DNA of 64,000 bases, from contig NZ_JACHIW010000002.1 in the NCBI RefSeq assembly GCF_014203395.1, forward strand, positions 62,001-126,000. Direction: 5' to 3'. The DNA comes from Saccharopolyspora phatthalungensis (GTDB lineage: Bacteria; Actinomycetota; Actinomycetes; Mycobacteriales; Pseudonocardiaceae). The notes under the pieces were generated by a model that saw nothing but the letters and a program-made list of their open reading frames with translations, had not been told where the DNA came from and made no database searches. Shown one piece after another: positions 1 to 8,581 of the stretch. Both the position numbers and the translations under genes were made by a program. Within the stretch, counting starts at the first letter, position 1; each line of letters starts with the position of its first letter.

Positions 1-2
1 GC

Positions 3-161
3 CGGGTCAAGGTCGTGGTGCTCAGCGAGCGCGGCGTCAAGCTCCGGACCAAGCTGCTCGAACACGTCTACCGCCCGCCCGAGGTGCTCGCCAATCTCTC
101 CGCCGCCGAGCTGCAAACGCTGCACGAGCTCGTGAAACGGCTTTGCCCGGGCCCCGCCTGA
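3..161 (+). CDS. C-terminal end of a MarR-like regulator, cut by window start
   Basis: Only the last 52 codons lie inside the window, open from its left edge to TGA 159-161. The visible part reads LSERG, then a basic helix, then YRPPEVLANLSAAE and LHELVKRL. This is the usual end of a MarR-family winged-helix protein: the wing followed by the C-terminal dimerisation helix. It runs in the same direction as the polyketide genes and ends 183 bases before the ketosynthase, so it may be a regulator at the cluster edge, but this is inference. The DNA-binding helices lie outside the window, so the family call rests on the tail alone. Confidence 0.55.
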   Translation, partial: RVKVVVLSERGVKLRTKLLEHVYRPPEVLANLSAAELQTLHELVKRLCPGPA

Positions 162-344
162 AGCTGTCCACAGTGGACTTCTGACGCGCGCCGATCGACA
201 TCACACCCCGCCCAATGCTCTTCCAAGGTCCGCTCAACCGCACCAATGCACGCTTGGCGGCGTGGAGTTCTGCGGCGGCGCGGGAAACCGCGCACCAACC
301 GGTGCCGCCGCCGACCGCCGTCACCAGGGAGGGGCCTGCGTGCC

Positions 345-1631
345 ATGTCGAGCAGTAGCGTGAGGAACCGGCGTGTCGTGATCACCGGCGTCGGCGTCGT
401 GGCGCCGGGCGGTATCGGCACCAAGGCATTCTGGGCCTTCATCACCAGCGGCCGCACCGCCACCAGGCAGATCTCGTTCTTCGACCCGACGCCGTTCCGG
501 TCCCGGATCGCCGCGGAGTGCGACTTCGACCCGGCCGAGCACGGTCTGTCGCCGCAGGAGGTCCGCCGGATGGACCGGGCGGCGCAGTTCGCCGTCGTGA
601 GCGCGCGGGAGGCGGTGGCCGACAGCGGGCTGGAGCCGGAGTCGGTCCCGGCCGCCCACTGCGGGGTGAGCATCGGCAGCGCCGTCGGCTGCACCATGAG
701 CCTGGAGCGGGAGTACTCGGTGGTCAGCGACGGCGGACGCGGCTGGCTGGTGGATCCCGACTACGCGGTGCCCGCGCTTTACGACTACCTGGTGCCCAGT
801 TCGCTGGCCCGGGAGGTGGCCTGGGCGGTCGGTGCCGAAGGGCCCGCCGGGGTCGTGTCGGCCGGCTGCACCTCCGGGCTGGATGCGGTCGGCTACGCCG
901 TGGACCTCATCCGCGACGGCAGCGCCGAGGTCATGGTCGCCGGCGCTACCGACGCGCCGATCTCGCCCATCACGGTCGCCTGCTTCGACGCGATCAAGGC
1001 GACCTCGCCGCGCAACGATGACCCGGAACACGCCTCCCGCCCGTTCGACCGGACCCGCAACGGGTTCGTGCTCGGCGAAGGCGCGGCGGTGTTCGTGTTG
1101 GAAGAACTGGAAAGCGCCCGCCGCCGCGGCGCGCACATCTACGCCGAGATCGCCGGATTCGCCTCGCGCTGCAACGCCTTTCACATGACCGGGCTGCGCA
1201 GCGACGGCCGGGAAATGGCCGAGGCGGTCCGCTCGGCCCTGGACGAGGCGCGCCTCGATCCGACCGCCGTGGACTATGTCAACGCGCACGGTTCGGGCAC
1301 CAAGCAGAACGACCGGCACGAGACAGCGGCGATCAAGGCAAGCCTGGGCGAGCACGCCCGCAAAGTCCCGATGAGCTCGATCAAATCGATGATCGCGCAT
1401 TCGCTGGGCGCCATCGGGGCGATCGAGATCGCCGCGTGCGCGCTGTCCATCGAGCACAGCGTGGTGCCGCCGACGGCCAACCTGTACCACCCGGATCCGG
1501 AATGCGATCTGGACTACGTGCCACGGCAGGCGCGCGAGCACCGGGTGGACGTCGCGTTGAGCGTCGGCAGCGGATTCGGCGGCTTCCAGAGCGCGATGGT
1601 GCTGCGCCGACCGGACCGGGCCCTCCGGTGA
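345..1631 (+). CDS. type II polyketide ketosynthase, alpha chain (KS-alpha)
   Basis: In the family this chain pairs with the chain length factor and condenses malonyl units on the ACP in the cytoplasm. The 428-residue product has the nucleophile Cys175 in [11 protein letters not shown], and catalytic His315 ([11 protein letters not shown]) and His352 ([10 protein letters not shown]). I use ATG 345, ten bases after AGGGAGGGG at 326-334, because [12 protein letters not shown] directly after it is the normal N-terminus. The in-frame ATG at 246 would add 33 mostly Arg and Pro residues. Its end overlaps the next gene in GTGA, the usual translational coupling of KS-alpha with its partner. First gene of the minimal polyketide synthase. 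Confidence 0.96.
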   Translation: MSSSSVRNRRVVITGVGVVAPGGIGTKAFWAFITSGRTATRQISFFDPTPFRSRIAAECDFDPAEHGLSPQEVRRMDRAAQFAVVSAREAVADSGLEPESVPAAHCGVSIGSAVGCTMSLEREYSVVSDGGRGWLVDPDYAVPALYDYLVPSSLAREVAWAVGAEGPAGVVSAGCTSGLDAVGYAVDLIRDGSAEVMVAGATDAPISPITVACFDAIKATSPRNDDPEHASRPFDRTRNGFVLGEGAAVFVLEELESARRRGAHIYAEIAGFASRCNAFHMTGLRSDGREMAEAVRSALDEARLDPTAVDYVNAHGSGTKQNDRHETAAIKASLGEHARKVPMSSIKSMIAHSLGAIGAIEIAACALSIEHSVVPPTANLYHPDPECDLDYVPRQAREHRVDVALSVGSGFGGFQSAMVLRRPDRALR

Positions 1632-2857
1632 CCGGCGCAGTGGTGATCACCGGCCTGAGCGCGGCGGCGCCCAACGGGCTGGGCACCGACGAATACTGGT
1701 CCGCCACCCGCACCGGGACCAGCGGCATCGGCCTGATCACCCGGTTCGATCCGGCCGGGTATCCGGTGCGGCTCGCCGGCGAGGTGCCCGGGTTCGACCC
1801 GGCCGAGCACCTGCCGAGCCGACTGCTTCCGCAGACCGACCACATGACCCGGCTGGCGCTGGTGACCGCGGCCTGGGCGCTGCGCGATTCGGCGGTCACC
1901 GCCGAATCGTTGGGGGAATTCGACATGGGCGTGGTGACCGCGAGCGCGTCGGGAGGTTTCGAGTTCGGCCAGCGCGAGCTTGAGCGGTTGTGGGGCAGCG
2001 GGCCGGAGCACGTCAGTGCCTACCAGTCGTTCGCGTGGTTCTACGCGGTGAACACCGGACAGATCTCGATCCGGCACGGGATGCGCGGCCCCAGCGGCGT
2101 GCTGGTGGCCGAACAGGCCGGTGGACTCGACGCGTTGGGGCACGCGCGTCGGCGGATCCGGCGCGGCACCAGGCTGATCGTCAGCGGCGGCGTGGATTCC
2201 TGCCTGTGCCCTTGGGGTTTGGTGGCACAGCTGCCATCCGGTCGATTGAGCACCGCCGAGGACCCCGCGCGGGCCTATCTGCCTTTCGACGCGGCGGCCG
2301 CCGGGCACGTGCCGGGGGAAGGCGGGGCGATCCTGGTGCTGGAGGACGCCGAGTCGGCGGCCGCGCGTGGGGCACCGCGCGTCTACGGCGAACTCGCCGG
2401 ATATGCGGCGACTTTCGACCCACCGCCGAGGTCCGGCCGAGAATCCGCGTTGCGGCGCGCAATCTTGCTCGCGCTAGAGGACGCCGGGCTGGGCCCGGCG
2501 GAGATCGACGCGGTGTTCGCCGATGCCGCCGGAGTACCCGAGTTGGACCGCAGTGAGGCCGCCGCGATCAGTTCGGTGTTCGGGGCGGGCGGCGTGCCGG
2601 TCACGGCGCCGAAAACGATGACCGGGCGGCTGTATTCCGGCGGTGCGCCGCTGGACGTCGCCGCCGCCTTGCTGAGCATGCGCGACGGCGTGCTGCCGCC
2701 GACGATCGGCACCGAGCGCCCGGCCGTTGCCGGACAGCTCGACCTGGTGCTGGGCGCCGCGCGAGCGGCGAAGTTGCGTTCGGTCCTGGTGCTGGCCCGC
2801 GGTTACGGCGGATTCAACTCCGCCGTGGTGCTGCGGACCGTCGACCGGACTGGTTGA
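1628..2857 (+). CDS. type II polyketide chain length factor (KS-beta)
   Basis: Partner subunit of the ketosynthase that sets the number of condensations. The 409-residue product aligns with KS-alpha along its length, but the nucleophile Cys is replaced by Gln163 in [12 protein letters not shown], the signature of a true chain length factor, which can decarboxylate malonyl-ACP. Start GTG 1628 overlaps the KS-alpha stop (GTGA) and is followed by [16 protein letters not shown], the normal N-terminus. Chain length cannot be read from the sequence by eye; the gate residues would need an alignment with octa- to dodecaketide chain length factors. Confidence 0.95.
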   Translation: MTGAVVITGLSAAAPNGLGTDEYWSATRTGTSGIGLITRFDPAGYPVRLAGEVPGFDPAEHLPSRLLPQTDHMTRLALVTAAWALRDSAVTAESLGEFDMGVVTASASGGFEFGQRELERLWGSGPEHVSAYQSFAWFYAVNTGQISIRHGMRGPSGVLVAEQAGGLDALGHARRRIRRGTRLIVSGGVDSCLCPWGLVAQLPSGRLSTAEDPARAYLPFDAAAAGHVPGEGGAILVLEDAESAAARGAPRVYGELAGYAATFDPPPRSGRESALRRAILLALEDAGLGPAEIDAVFADAAGVPELDRSEAAAISSVFGAGGVPVTAPKTMTGRLYSGGAPLDVAAALLSMRDGVLPPTIGTERPAVAGQLDLVLGAARAAKLRSVLVLARGYGGFNSAVVLRTVDRTG

Positions 2858-2884
2858 TCGTCGAATTGCTGGGAGGAGGAGTTC

Positions 2885-3142
2885 ATGGCCAATTTCACCA
2901 TCGAGGATCTGATTAGGGTCCTGCGTGCCTGCGCGGGGGAGGGCGAGCCCGTCGAAGCCGGCGTGGAGATCGCGCTGCTTTCGTTCGGCGACCTCGGATA
3001 CGACTCGTTGGCGCTCCTGGAGACCGCGAGCGTGATCAAACGCGAGTTCGGTGTGGACCTGCCCGACGACGTCGTCGGCGAGCTCGATACGCCGGGGGAG
3101 TTCGTCGCCACCGTCAACCGGAAACTGGACGAGGTGAGCTGA
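2885..3142 (+). CDS. acyl carrier protein of the type II PKS
   Basis: An 85-residue acidic carrier protein that holds the growing chain on phosphopantetheine. The attachment residue is Ser41 in GYDSLALLE. A strong GGGAGGAG site (about 2871-2878) precedes ATG 2885. It follows the chain length factor by 27 bases, giving the canonical KS-CLF-ACP order. Its TGA abuts the ATG of the next gene with no spacer. No malonyl-CoA:ACP transacylase or phosphopantetheinyl transferase is seen in the window, so both are presumably supplied from elsewhere in the genome. Confidence 0.96.
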   Translation: MANFTIEDLIRVLRACAGEGEPVEAGVEIALLSFGDLGYDSLALLETASVIKREFGVDLPDDVVGELDTPGEFVATVNRKLDEVS

Positions 3143-4123
3143 ATGGGCGAGACGACCGAAATCGCGGGGCGGGTGGACACCCACCACCACGTCGTGCCCC
3201 CGCACTACCGGCAATGGCTCATCGAGCGCGGACTGCACACCGCGCGCCCGGTGCCGTGGAGCCTCGGCGACACCCTGCGGAAGCTGGACGAGTTCGCCAT
3301 CCGCACCGCCGTGCTGTCGACGCCGACGCTCGGGCGCTGGCCGGCCGAGCATGAGCTGGCGCCGCAGGCCCGCCGGATCAACGAATTCACCGCGGAGATC
3401 GTGCGGGACCGGCCGGATCGCTTCGGGTTCTTCGCGAATCTGCCGCTGCCGGACGTGGCCGGGACGCTGGCGGAGATCGAGGTGGCTTACGACGAGTTCG
3501 GCGCGGACGGGGTGCTGGTGCCCACCAACGCCTACGGGCGGTATCTCGGCGACCCGGACTTCGAGGAGGTCTTCGCCGAGCTGGACCGGCGGGCGGCGGT
3601 CGTCTTCACCCATCCCACCGCGGTCGGCGTGCCACCGGCGCCGGGCATCCCGTCCTACGTGGCGGACTACCTGCTGGACACCGTGCGCACCGCGATCGAC
3701 CTGGTGCGCACCGGGCGCACCGAGCGGTTCCCGAACCTCAAGATCATCCTGTCGCACGGCGGCGGCTTCCTGCCGTTCGCGGCGCACCGGCTGGCCACCG
3801 CGCCCGGGACCTGGGGCGATTTGACCACTGCGGAGGTGGTGGCGCGGTTGCGCGGTTTCTACTTCGACACCGCGCTCACATCGAGCCCGGTCAGCCTGCC
3901 CAGCCTGCTGGCCTTCGCCGAACCGGGGCACGTGCTTTTCGGCACCGACTGGCCGTTCGCGGACCAGGAGATCCCGTACTACACGGGCTTCCTCGACGCG
4001 CATCCGATGTCCGATGTGGACCGTGCGGGAATCGAGCACGGCAACGCCGAGGCGCTGTTGCCACGGCTACAGACGACCGCTGCCTGGGGCTACCGCGCGT
4101 CGCGCGTAGCCCCAGGCAGCTGA
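3143..4123 (+). CDS. amidohydrolase-2 family protein (metal-dependent decarboxylase/hydrolase-like)
   Basis: A 326-residue TIM-barrel protein of the amidohydrolase-2 (ACMSD, 6-methylsalicylate decarboxylase) type. Metal ligands are visible in VDTHHHVVPP near the N-terminus, a His in ILSHGGG near residue 210, and the late Asp in FGTDWPFAD. The family performs nonoxidative decarboxylation of aromatic or enolic acids, or C-C/C-N hydrolysis. The gene starts immediately after the ACP stop, so it belongs to the minimal synthase operon. Inference: it may remove the terminal carboxyl of the polyketide chain or release and trim the product. The exact substrate cannot be deduced. Confidence 0.85.
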   Translation: MGETTEIAGRVDTHHHVVPPHYRQWLIERGLHTARPVPWSLGDTLRKLDEFAIRTAVLSTPTLGRWPAEHELAPQARRINEFTAEIVRDRPDRFGFFANLPLPDVAGTLAEIEVAYDEFGADGVLVPTNAYGRYLGDPDFEEVFAELDRRAAVVFTHPTAVGVPPAPGIPSYVADYLLDTVRTAIDLVRTGRTERFPNLKIILSHGGGFLPFAAHRLATAPGTWGDLTTAEVVARLRGFYFDTALTSSPVSLPSLLAFAEPGHVLFGTDWPFADQEIPYYTGFLDAHPMSDVDRAGIEHGNAEALLPRLQTTAAWGYRASRVAPGS

Positions 4124-4125
4124 GA

Positions 4126-4572
4126 TCAGAGGTCGTCCCTGGTGACGTCGCGGCGACGGACCTGCCAGCCGTCGCCGCCGCGTACCAGCTCGTCCTCGGC
4201 GATCGTGCTGCGGTGAATAGCCGCCACGCCGTTCTTCGGCGTTTGGATGACCAGGGCGTAGAACCGGGTCCGGACGGTGTGTTCGTCGACCGGGTACACC
4301 GCCAGCATGCCGAGCCAGTGCCGGTGCACCACCTGGTCCGCCGCCAGCTGAGCCGCCGCCGCCTTGACCGCCTCGGTGATGGCGGCGCGCCCGACAGTGG
4401 GCTGCGGGTACGCGTTCGCCGCGAACACGCCGTCTTCGGTGAACGTCGCCGCCCACTGCTCCGCCTGGCCCGCGTCGAGCGCTTGCATCTGGCGGGCGTA
4501 GAACTCGGTCAGTTCGGACCGCAGGTCGTGGTCGGCCGTGACCGCTCCGCCGGTATGAGCCGATGCTGTCAT
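4126..4572 (-). CDS. SnoaL-like/NTF2-fold protein
   Basis: A 148-residue protein with the cone-shaped NTF2 fold pattern: WAATFTEDGVF, then a loop with GRAAITEAVKAAA, then HRSTIAEDELV with the closing GDGWQVRRRDVTRD. In polyketide clusters this fold gives ring cyclases (SnoaL), cofactor-free hydroxylases (SnoaL2) and non-catalytic partners. ATG 4572 has GAGGAGG a few bases upstream on this strand. It converges on the amidohydrolase with only two bases between stop codons, and diverges from the ketoreductase. It resembles the NTF2-like gene at 20703-21104 (both have TFT-DGVF and a following GR-A). Function unassigned. Confidence 0.82.
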   Translation of the reverse strand: MTASAHTGGAVTADHDLRSELTEFYARQMQALDAGQAEQWAATFTEDGVFAANAYPQPTVGRAAITEAVKAAAAQLAADQVVHRHWLGMLAVYPVDEHTVRTRFYALVIQTPKNGVAAIHRSTIAEDELVRGGDGWQVRRRDVTRDDL

Positions 4573-4774
4573 GCGATGCCTCCTCGCTGATCTCGTTACG
4601 TCTCCAGGCTGACAACGCCGCCTTGAACTGCGGCTGAGTGCGCGCGAAGGGCCTGTGCGGCTGCTATGCCGCGGCTCAAGGTCAGTCCAAGCGCGGCGGG
4701 GCAGGCTGGTCGAGCAGCCTGATCCGCCGCCGGGTCGGCGGATCCGAACGGATGGGATGAGTGGTGAACGCGAC

Positions 4775-5554
4775 ATGACCAGTGGACAGGTAGCACTCGT
4801 GACCGGCGCGACGAGCGGGATCGGGCTCGCCGTCACCCGGACGCTGACCGACCAGGGCTGCCGGGTTTTCTTCTGCGCCCGCGACAAGGCCGCGGTCGAC
4901 GCCACCGTCGAGGAACTGCGGGCGCAGGGCCGCGAGGTCGACGGCGCCCGGTGCGATGTGCGGTCCACATCGGACATTGGCGACCTGGTGGCCGCGGCGG
5001 TCGATCGGTACGGCCCGATCGACATCCTGGTCAACAACGCCGGCCGCAGCGGTGGCGGGGTGACCGCGGAGATCCCCGACGAGCTCTGGCTGGATGTCAT
5101 CAACACCAACCTCAACAGCGTCTTCCTGGTCACCAAGGAGGCGCTCACCAAGGGAGGGATGCTCGACCGGGGCACCGGCCGGATCATCAACATCGCCTCC
5201 ACGGGCGGCAAGCAGGGCGTCGTGCTCGGCGCACCGTACTCCGCGTCGAAGCACGGCGTCGTCGGGTTCACGAAGGCACTGGGGCTGGAACTGGCGAAGA
5301 CCGGGATCACCGTGAACGCGGTGTGCCCCGGCTACGTGGAAACCCCGATGGCCGCCCGCATCCGGCAGGGCTACGCCGCGGTGTGGAGCACTGACGTGGA
5401 AGACGTGCTGGCCCGGTTCAACGCCAAGATCCCGCTCGGCCGCTACACGACACCGGAGGAAGTGGCGGGGCTGGTCGGCTACCTCGTGACGCCGGTCGCG
5501 GCACCCATCACGGCCCAGGCGCTGAACGTCTGCGGCGGGCTCGGCAACTACTGA
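4775..5554 (+). CDS. ActIII-like polyketide C-9 ketoreductase (SDR)
   Basis: A 259-residue NADPH-dependent SDR closely matching the actinorhodin ketoreductase pattern: VALVTGATSGIG, NNAGRSGGG, IASTGGKQGVV, catalytic Tyr and Lys in PYSASKHG, TVNAVCPGYVETPMA and the end TAQALNVCGGLGNY. In that family it reduces the C-9 carbonyl of the nascent poly-beta-ketone and helps fix first-ring folding. I chose ATG 4775, preceded by GGTGA at seven bases. ATG 4757 (six residues longer) is an alternative with a poorer ribosome site. A repeat element begins six bases after its stop. Confidence 0.95.
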   Translation: MTSGQVALVTGATSGIGLAVTRTLTDQGCRVFFCARDKAAVDATVEELRAQGREVDGARCDVRSTSDIGDLVAAAVDRYGPIDILVNNAGRSGGGVTAEIPDELWLDVINTNLNSVFLVTKEALTKGGMLDRGTGRIINIASTGGKQGVVLGAPYSASKHGVVGFTKALGLELAKTGITVNAVCPGYVETPMAARIRQGYAAVWSTDVEDVLARFNAKIPLGRYTTPEEVAGLVGYLVTPVAAPITAQALNVCGGLGNY

Positions 5555-5559
5555 CCCCA

Positions 5560-5773
5560 CTAGAGAGTATTTCAAAAGCGGTTTGCGTGGCGGTGCGGGT
5601 AGCGGCCCCCCTGCGGGAGTTACCGTCGCCGCCTGGTCTCCGGGATCCCCGACTTATGTATGCCCAATACACGGTGCTGGGGCTGTCCCGCCAGGCGACG
5701 CCTGAGAACCCGCCACGGTGCGAGCTGAGTCCCACACCGCAAGCGGCTTACGCCGCTTATAAACAGAGCCTAG
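5560..5773 (+). repeat. CTAG-bounded intergenic repeat, copy A (full length)
   Basis: A 214-base non-coding element that begins and ends with CTAG. Imperfect terminal inverted repeats read CTAGAGAGTATTTCAAAAGC at the left and, complemented, CTAGGCTCTGTTTATAAGC at the right. Near the right end lies the hairpin AAGCGGCTTACGCCGCTT (about 5742-5760). Copy C at 12773-13002 is a full copy in the opposite direction. Copies B and D are internally deleted and 3-prime truncated. The structure suggests a small non-autonomous mobile element (MITE-like). It is readable as codons in frame with the next gene, which would give a false N-terminal extension. Confidence 0.85.
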
Positions 5774-5793
5774 ACCGCGAGAAAGGCGGCAAC

Positions 5794-6750
5794 GTGACGG
5801 AATCGGCGAAACCGACCACCCACCACCAGCAGCACACCACCGTCGTCGCGGCGGCCGCGGACGTCCTCTATGCCCTGATCGCCGACGCCACGCGGTGGCC
5901 GGTGCTGCTCGGCCCGACCGTGCACGTGGAACGGGAGGCCGACCACGGCGACCGCGAAACGCTGCGGCTGTGGGCGACGGCCAACGACTCGGTTCGGACC
6001 TGGACTTCCGAGCGCGTCAAGGACCCCGACGAACTGAAGATCGTCTTCCGGCAGCTGTCCTCGCCGGCGCCGCTGGCCTCGATGGGCGGGCAGTGGCGGT
6101 TGGAGCGGATCTCCGACCAGGAGACCAGGGCGGTGCTCGACCACGATTTCAGCGTCGCCGGCGACCGGCCGGAGGACGTGGAGTGGTTCCGCACGGCGGT
6201 GGACCGCAATAGCACCGCCGAGCTGGCGGCGATGAAGCGGCTGGCGGAGAACTGGGAACTGCAGGACGAGCTGACGATGTCGTTCGCCGACTCGGTGCAC
6301 ATCGGCGCGCCAGCCGAGGCGGTCTTCGCCTACCTGGACGAGGCCGAGAAGTGGCCGGAGCGCATCCCGCACGTGGGCCGCCTGGATCTCACCGAACCGG
6401 AGCCCGGCTTGCAGGTCATGGAAATGGACACGACGACGGCGGATGGGTCGACGCACACCACGCGCTCGGTGCGAGTGTGCTTCCCAACGAACCGCATCGT
6501 CTACAAGCAGATCGAGACGCCGGAGCTGATGCGCGCGCACACCGGTTCGTGGTCGCTGGCGCAGACCGCCGGCGGAGTCGTCGTCACGGCGGAGCACACC
6601 GTGGTGATCGAGCCGCTGGCGGTGACCAAGGTGTTGGGGCAGGACGCGACGCTGGCGACCGCGCGCACCTTCATCCGGAAAGCCCTGGGCCGCAACAGCA
6701 CGACGACCCTGCAATGCGCCAAGGCGTTCACCGAATCCGACGGCCGCTGA
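5794..6750 (+). CDS. didomain aromatase/cyclase (ActVII-like)
   Basis: A 318-residue protein with two START/SRPBCC helix-grip domains. The first spans about residues 10-150 (TTVVAAAADVLYALIADATRWP) and the second about 165-305 (SVHIGAPAEAVFAYLDEAEKWP). The length matches the ActVII/Gris-ARO class, which closes and aromatises the first ring of reduced polyketides, fitting the C-9 ketoreductase just upstream. GTG 5794 follows GAAAGGCGG. The reading frame stays open upstream only because it runs through repeat copy A, so that extension is rejected. Two helix-grip domains rather than one indicate a reducing aromatic pathway. Confidence 0.93.
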   Translation: MTESAKPTTHHQQHTTVVAAAADVLYALIADATRWPVLLGPTVHVEREADHGDRETLRLWATANDSVRTWTSERVKDPDELKIVFRQLSSPAPLASMGGQWRLERISDQETRAVLDHDFSVAGDRPEDVEWFRTAVDRNSTAELAAMKRLAENWELQDELTMSFADSVHIGAPAEAVFAYLDEAEKWPERIPHVGRLDLTEPEPGLQVMEMDTTTADGSTHTTRSVRVCFPTNRIVYKQIETPELMRAHTGSWSLAQTAGGVVVTAEHTVVIEPLAVTKVLGQDATLATARTFIRKALGRNSTTTLQCAKAFTESDGR

Positions 6751-6763
6751 GGTGTGGGGCACG

Positions 6764-8581
6764 ATGAGCGACTACCCATCGATTCGTCTCGACGGCCTGC
6801 TGGCGACGTCATCGTCCGCGGCGCCGGATCGCCCGGCCGTGGTGACGCCGGACGGTCCGATCACCTTCGCGGAACTCCAGGCCGCCGCCGCGCGTTGGGC
6901 GGGCGCGCTCCGGAACTCCCTGGGCGCGGCGCCCGGTTCGGTGGTCGCCGTGAACGCCGTGCTGGACCCGCGGTTCGCCATCGGGTACTTCGGCGCACTC
7001 CGGGCCGGTTGCGTGGTGGCGGTGCTCAATCCCTTCCTGCCCGGCCACGTCGCCGCCCGCCTGTTGTCCACTGTGGATGCGAAGGTCGCGTTGCTGAGTT
7101 CCGGGGTGGCCGCCGGCCTGCCCGAAGTCCCGGGCCTGCGCCGGGTCGTGATCGAGGACGCGGGCGGCGGCGAACCGACGATGAGTGAGCTCATGGCGGA
7201 CGCGGAGCCGGCGAACGAGCGGCCATCGGCCGATCTCGGCGAGACCGCGTGCGTGCACTTCACCAGCGGCACCACCGGAGAACCCAAAGCGGTGCTGCTG
7301 AGCCACCGCAACCTGGTCGTCAACGCCGCGCAAATCGCCGACGCCCACCGGCTGGCGCCGGGCTCGGTGACGGCCAACCACCTGCCGACCTACCACCCGA
7401 TGCACCTGAACTCGGCGGTGTTCGCCGGGGTGCCCCAGGTGCTGTGCCCGGCCGACCCGGCGGCCGCGGTGGAACTGGCCGCCCGCAACGCCGTGACGCA
7501 CTTCTACAGCCTCCCGGTGCGGCTCTCGCAGCTCGCTCGCGACACCAGACTGCCCACGCTGCGGCTGCCGACGCTGCGGGTCATCGCCTCGGGCGGATCG
7601 GCGCTGCCGCCGGAATCGGCGGCAGTGCTCGGCGCGCACTTCGGAGTGCCGGTGATCCAGGGCTACGGCCTGGCCGAAACCTCCCCGCTGACGCACTCGG
7701 ACGTCTTCGACGCCCCGAAGCCCGGGTCGGTGGGGCCGCCGGTGGCCGACACGGAGTGCCGGATCGTCGACGTCACGACTCGGCAGGTGCGCGCCACCGG
7801 CGAGACCGGGGAGATCCAGGTGCGCGGCCCACAACTGATGACGGGCTACCTCGACCCGGCGCAGCCGGGTGTCGGCCCGGACGGCTGGTTCGACACCGGC
7901 GACGTCGGCCGGATCGACGCCGACGGCTACCTGTTCCTGGTCGACCGCATCAAGGACATTTTCAAGTGCGACAACTGGCTGGTCTCGCCCGCTTCGGTGG
8001 AATGTGAACTGCGGCAGCGGCCCGAGGTCGGCGACTGCTGCGTCGTCGACGCGGCGGATGCCGACTCCGGCGCGGTGGCCGCCGCGCTGATCGTGCCTAG
8101 CCGGCCGGACCTGCCGGTCGAGGACGTGCGGGCCGCCGTGGCGACCGCCAACGGGCGGCTCGCGTACTACGAACGGATTCGGGATTTCCGCGTCGTACCG
8201 GAGATCCCGCGCGCCAACAACGGAAAGATCTCGCGGGCGCAACTGCGCGAACGCTTCTTCCCCACCACAACCGCAGGAGGATCCAAGATGGTCACGCTGG
8301 TCAACAAGTTCGTCGTCACCGGAGATCCCGAGGCGTTCGAGAAGATCTGGCGCTCCAGCTCGGAGTTCATGCGCACGCAGCCGGGCTTCATCAGCTTCCG
8401 GCTGGTCCGCTCGCTGACCGATCGCAACGTCTACATCAACATCGCGCAGTGGGAGACCGCCGAATCGCACCAGCGGGTGGTCCGGGAGTCGGGCTTCCAG
8501 CAGCACATCGCCGACCTGGCGGCTGTCGCCGAAGCGGAGCCGCACCTGTGCCAGCCGGTGATCGAGCATGCGGCCGCCTGA
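6764..8581 (+). CDS. acyl-CoA ligase fused to antibiotic-biosynthesis monooxygenase (ABM) domain
   Basis: Residues 1-508 are an ANL-superfamily ligase: phosphate loop TSGTTGEPKAV, GYGLAETSPL, GWFDTGDVG and the C-terminal NNGKISR with the adenylation Lys. Residues 509-605 are a complete ABM ferredoxin-like domain (VTLVNKFVVTGDPEAFEKIW, TQPGFISFRLVRS, WETAESHQR) of the ActVA-ORF6 kind, which oxidises phenols to quinones without cofactor. The junction has no stop, yet it carries a good AGGAGG site and ATG 8288. Either one fusion or two proteins from one frame are possible. The start is ATG 6764 after GTGTGGGG; GTG 6752 is possible. The ligase may activate a starter or a tailoring acid. Confidence 0.9.
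   Translation: MSDYPSIRLDGLLATSSSAAPDRPAVVTPDGPITFAELQAAAARWAGALRNSLGAAPGSVVAVNAVLDPRFAIGYFGALRAGCVVAVLNPFLPGHVAARLLSTVDAKVALLSSGVAAGLPEVPGLRRVVIEDAGGGEPTMSELMADAEPANERPSADLGETACVHFTSGTTGEPKAVLLSHRNLVVNAAQIADAHRLAPGSVTANHLPTYHPMHLNSAVFAGVPQVLCPADPAAAVELAARNAVTHFYSLPVRLSQLARDTRLPTLRLPTLRVIASGGSALPPESAAVLGAHFGVPVIQGYGLAETSPLTHSDVFDAPKPGSVGPPVADTECRIVDVTTRQVRATGETGEIQVRGPQLMTGYLDPAQPGVGPDGWFDTGDVGRIDADGYLFLVDRIKDIFKCDNWLVSPASVECELRQRPEVGDCCVVDAADADSGAVAAALIVPSRPDLPVEDVRAAVATANGRLAYYERIRDFRVVPEIPRANNGKISRAQLRERFFPTTTAGGSKMVTLVNKFVVTGDPEAFEKIWRSSSEFMRTQPGFISFRLVRSLTDRNVYINIAQWETAESHQRVVRESGFQQHIADLAAVAEAEPHLCQPVIEHAAA
8276..8290 (+). promoter_or_regulatory. internal ribosome binding site and start inside the ligase-ABM frame
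   Basis: AGGAGG at 8276-8281 lies six bases before ATG 8288, in frame with the upstream ligase and exactly at the boundary of the ABM domain. It is one of the best ribosome sites in the cluster and would give a free 97-residue ABM monooxygenase, the normal size of stand-alone members of that family. Confidence 0.7.

Noticed and set aside
166..178. Perfect palindrome GTCCACAGTGGAC upstream of the cluster as a specific operator
   Set aside because: Related CCACTGTGGA words recur inside genes and gaps (about 7066, 25634, 49731), so it is a genome-typical word rather than a local operator.
246..344. Upstream in-frame extension of the KS-alpha gene
   Set aside because: Arg/Pro-rich translation without family similarity; AGGGAGGGG and the conserved N-terminus favour ATG 345.
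321..1541. Long antisense open frame under KS-alpha, and many similar ones under other genes
   Set aside because: High GC content leaves stops rare on the opposite strand; translations are His/Arg/Asp-rich without family patterns, and sense genes are certain.
5587..5793. Coding extension upstream of the aromatase/cyclase
   Set aside because: It is repeat copy A. The same peptide-like reading appears in the inverted full copy C because the DNA is repeated, not because it is a protein.
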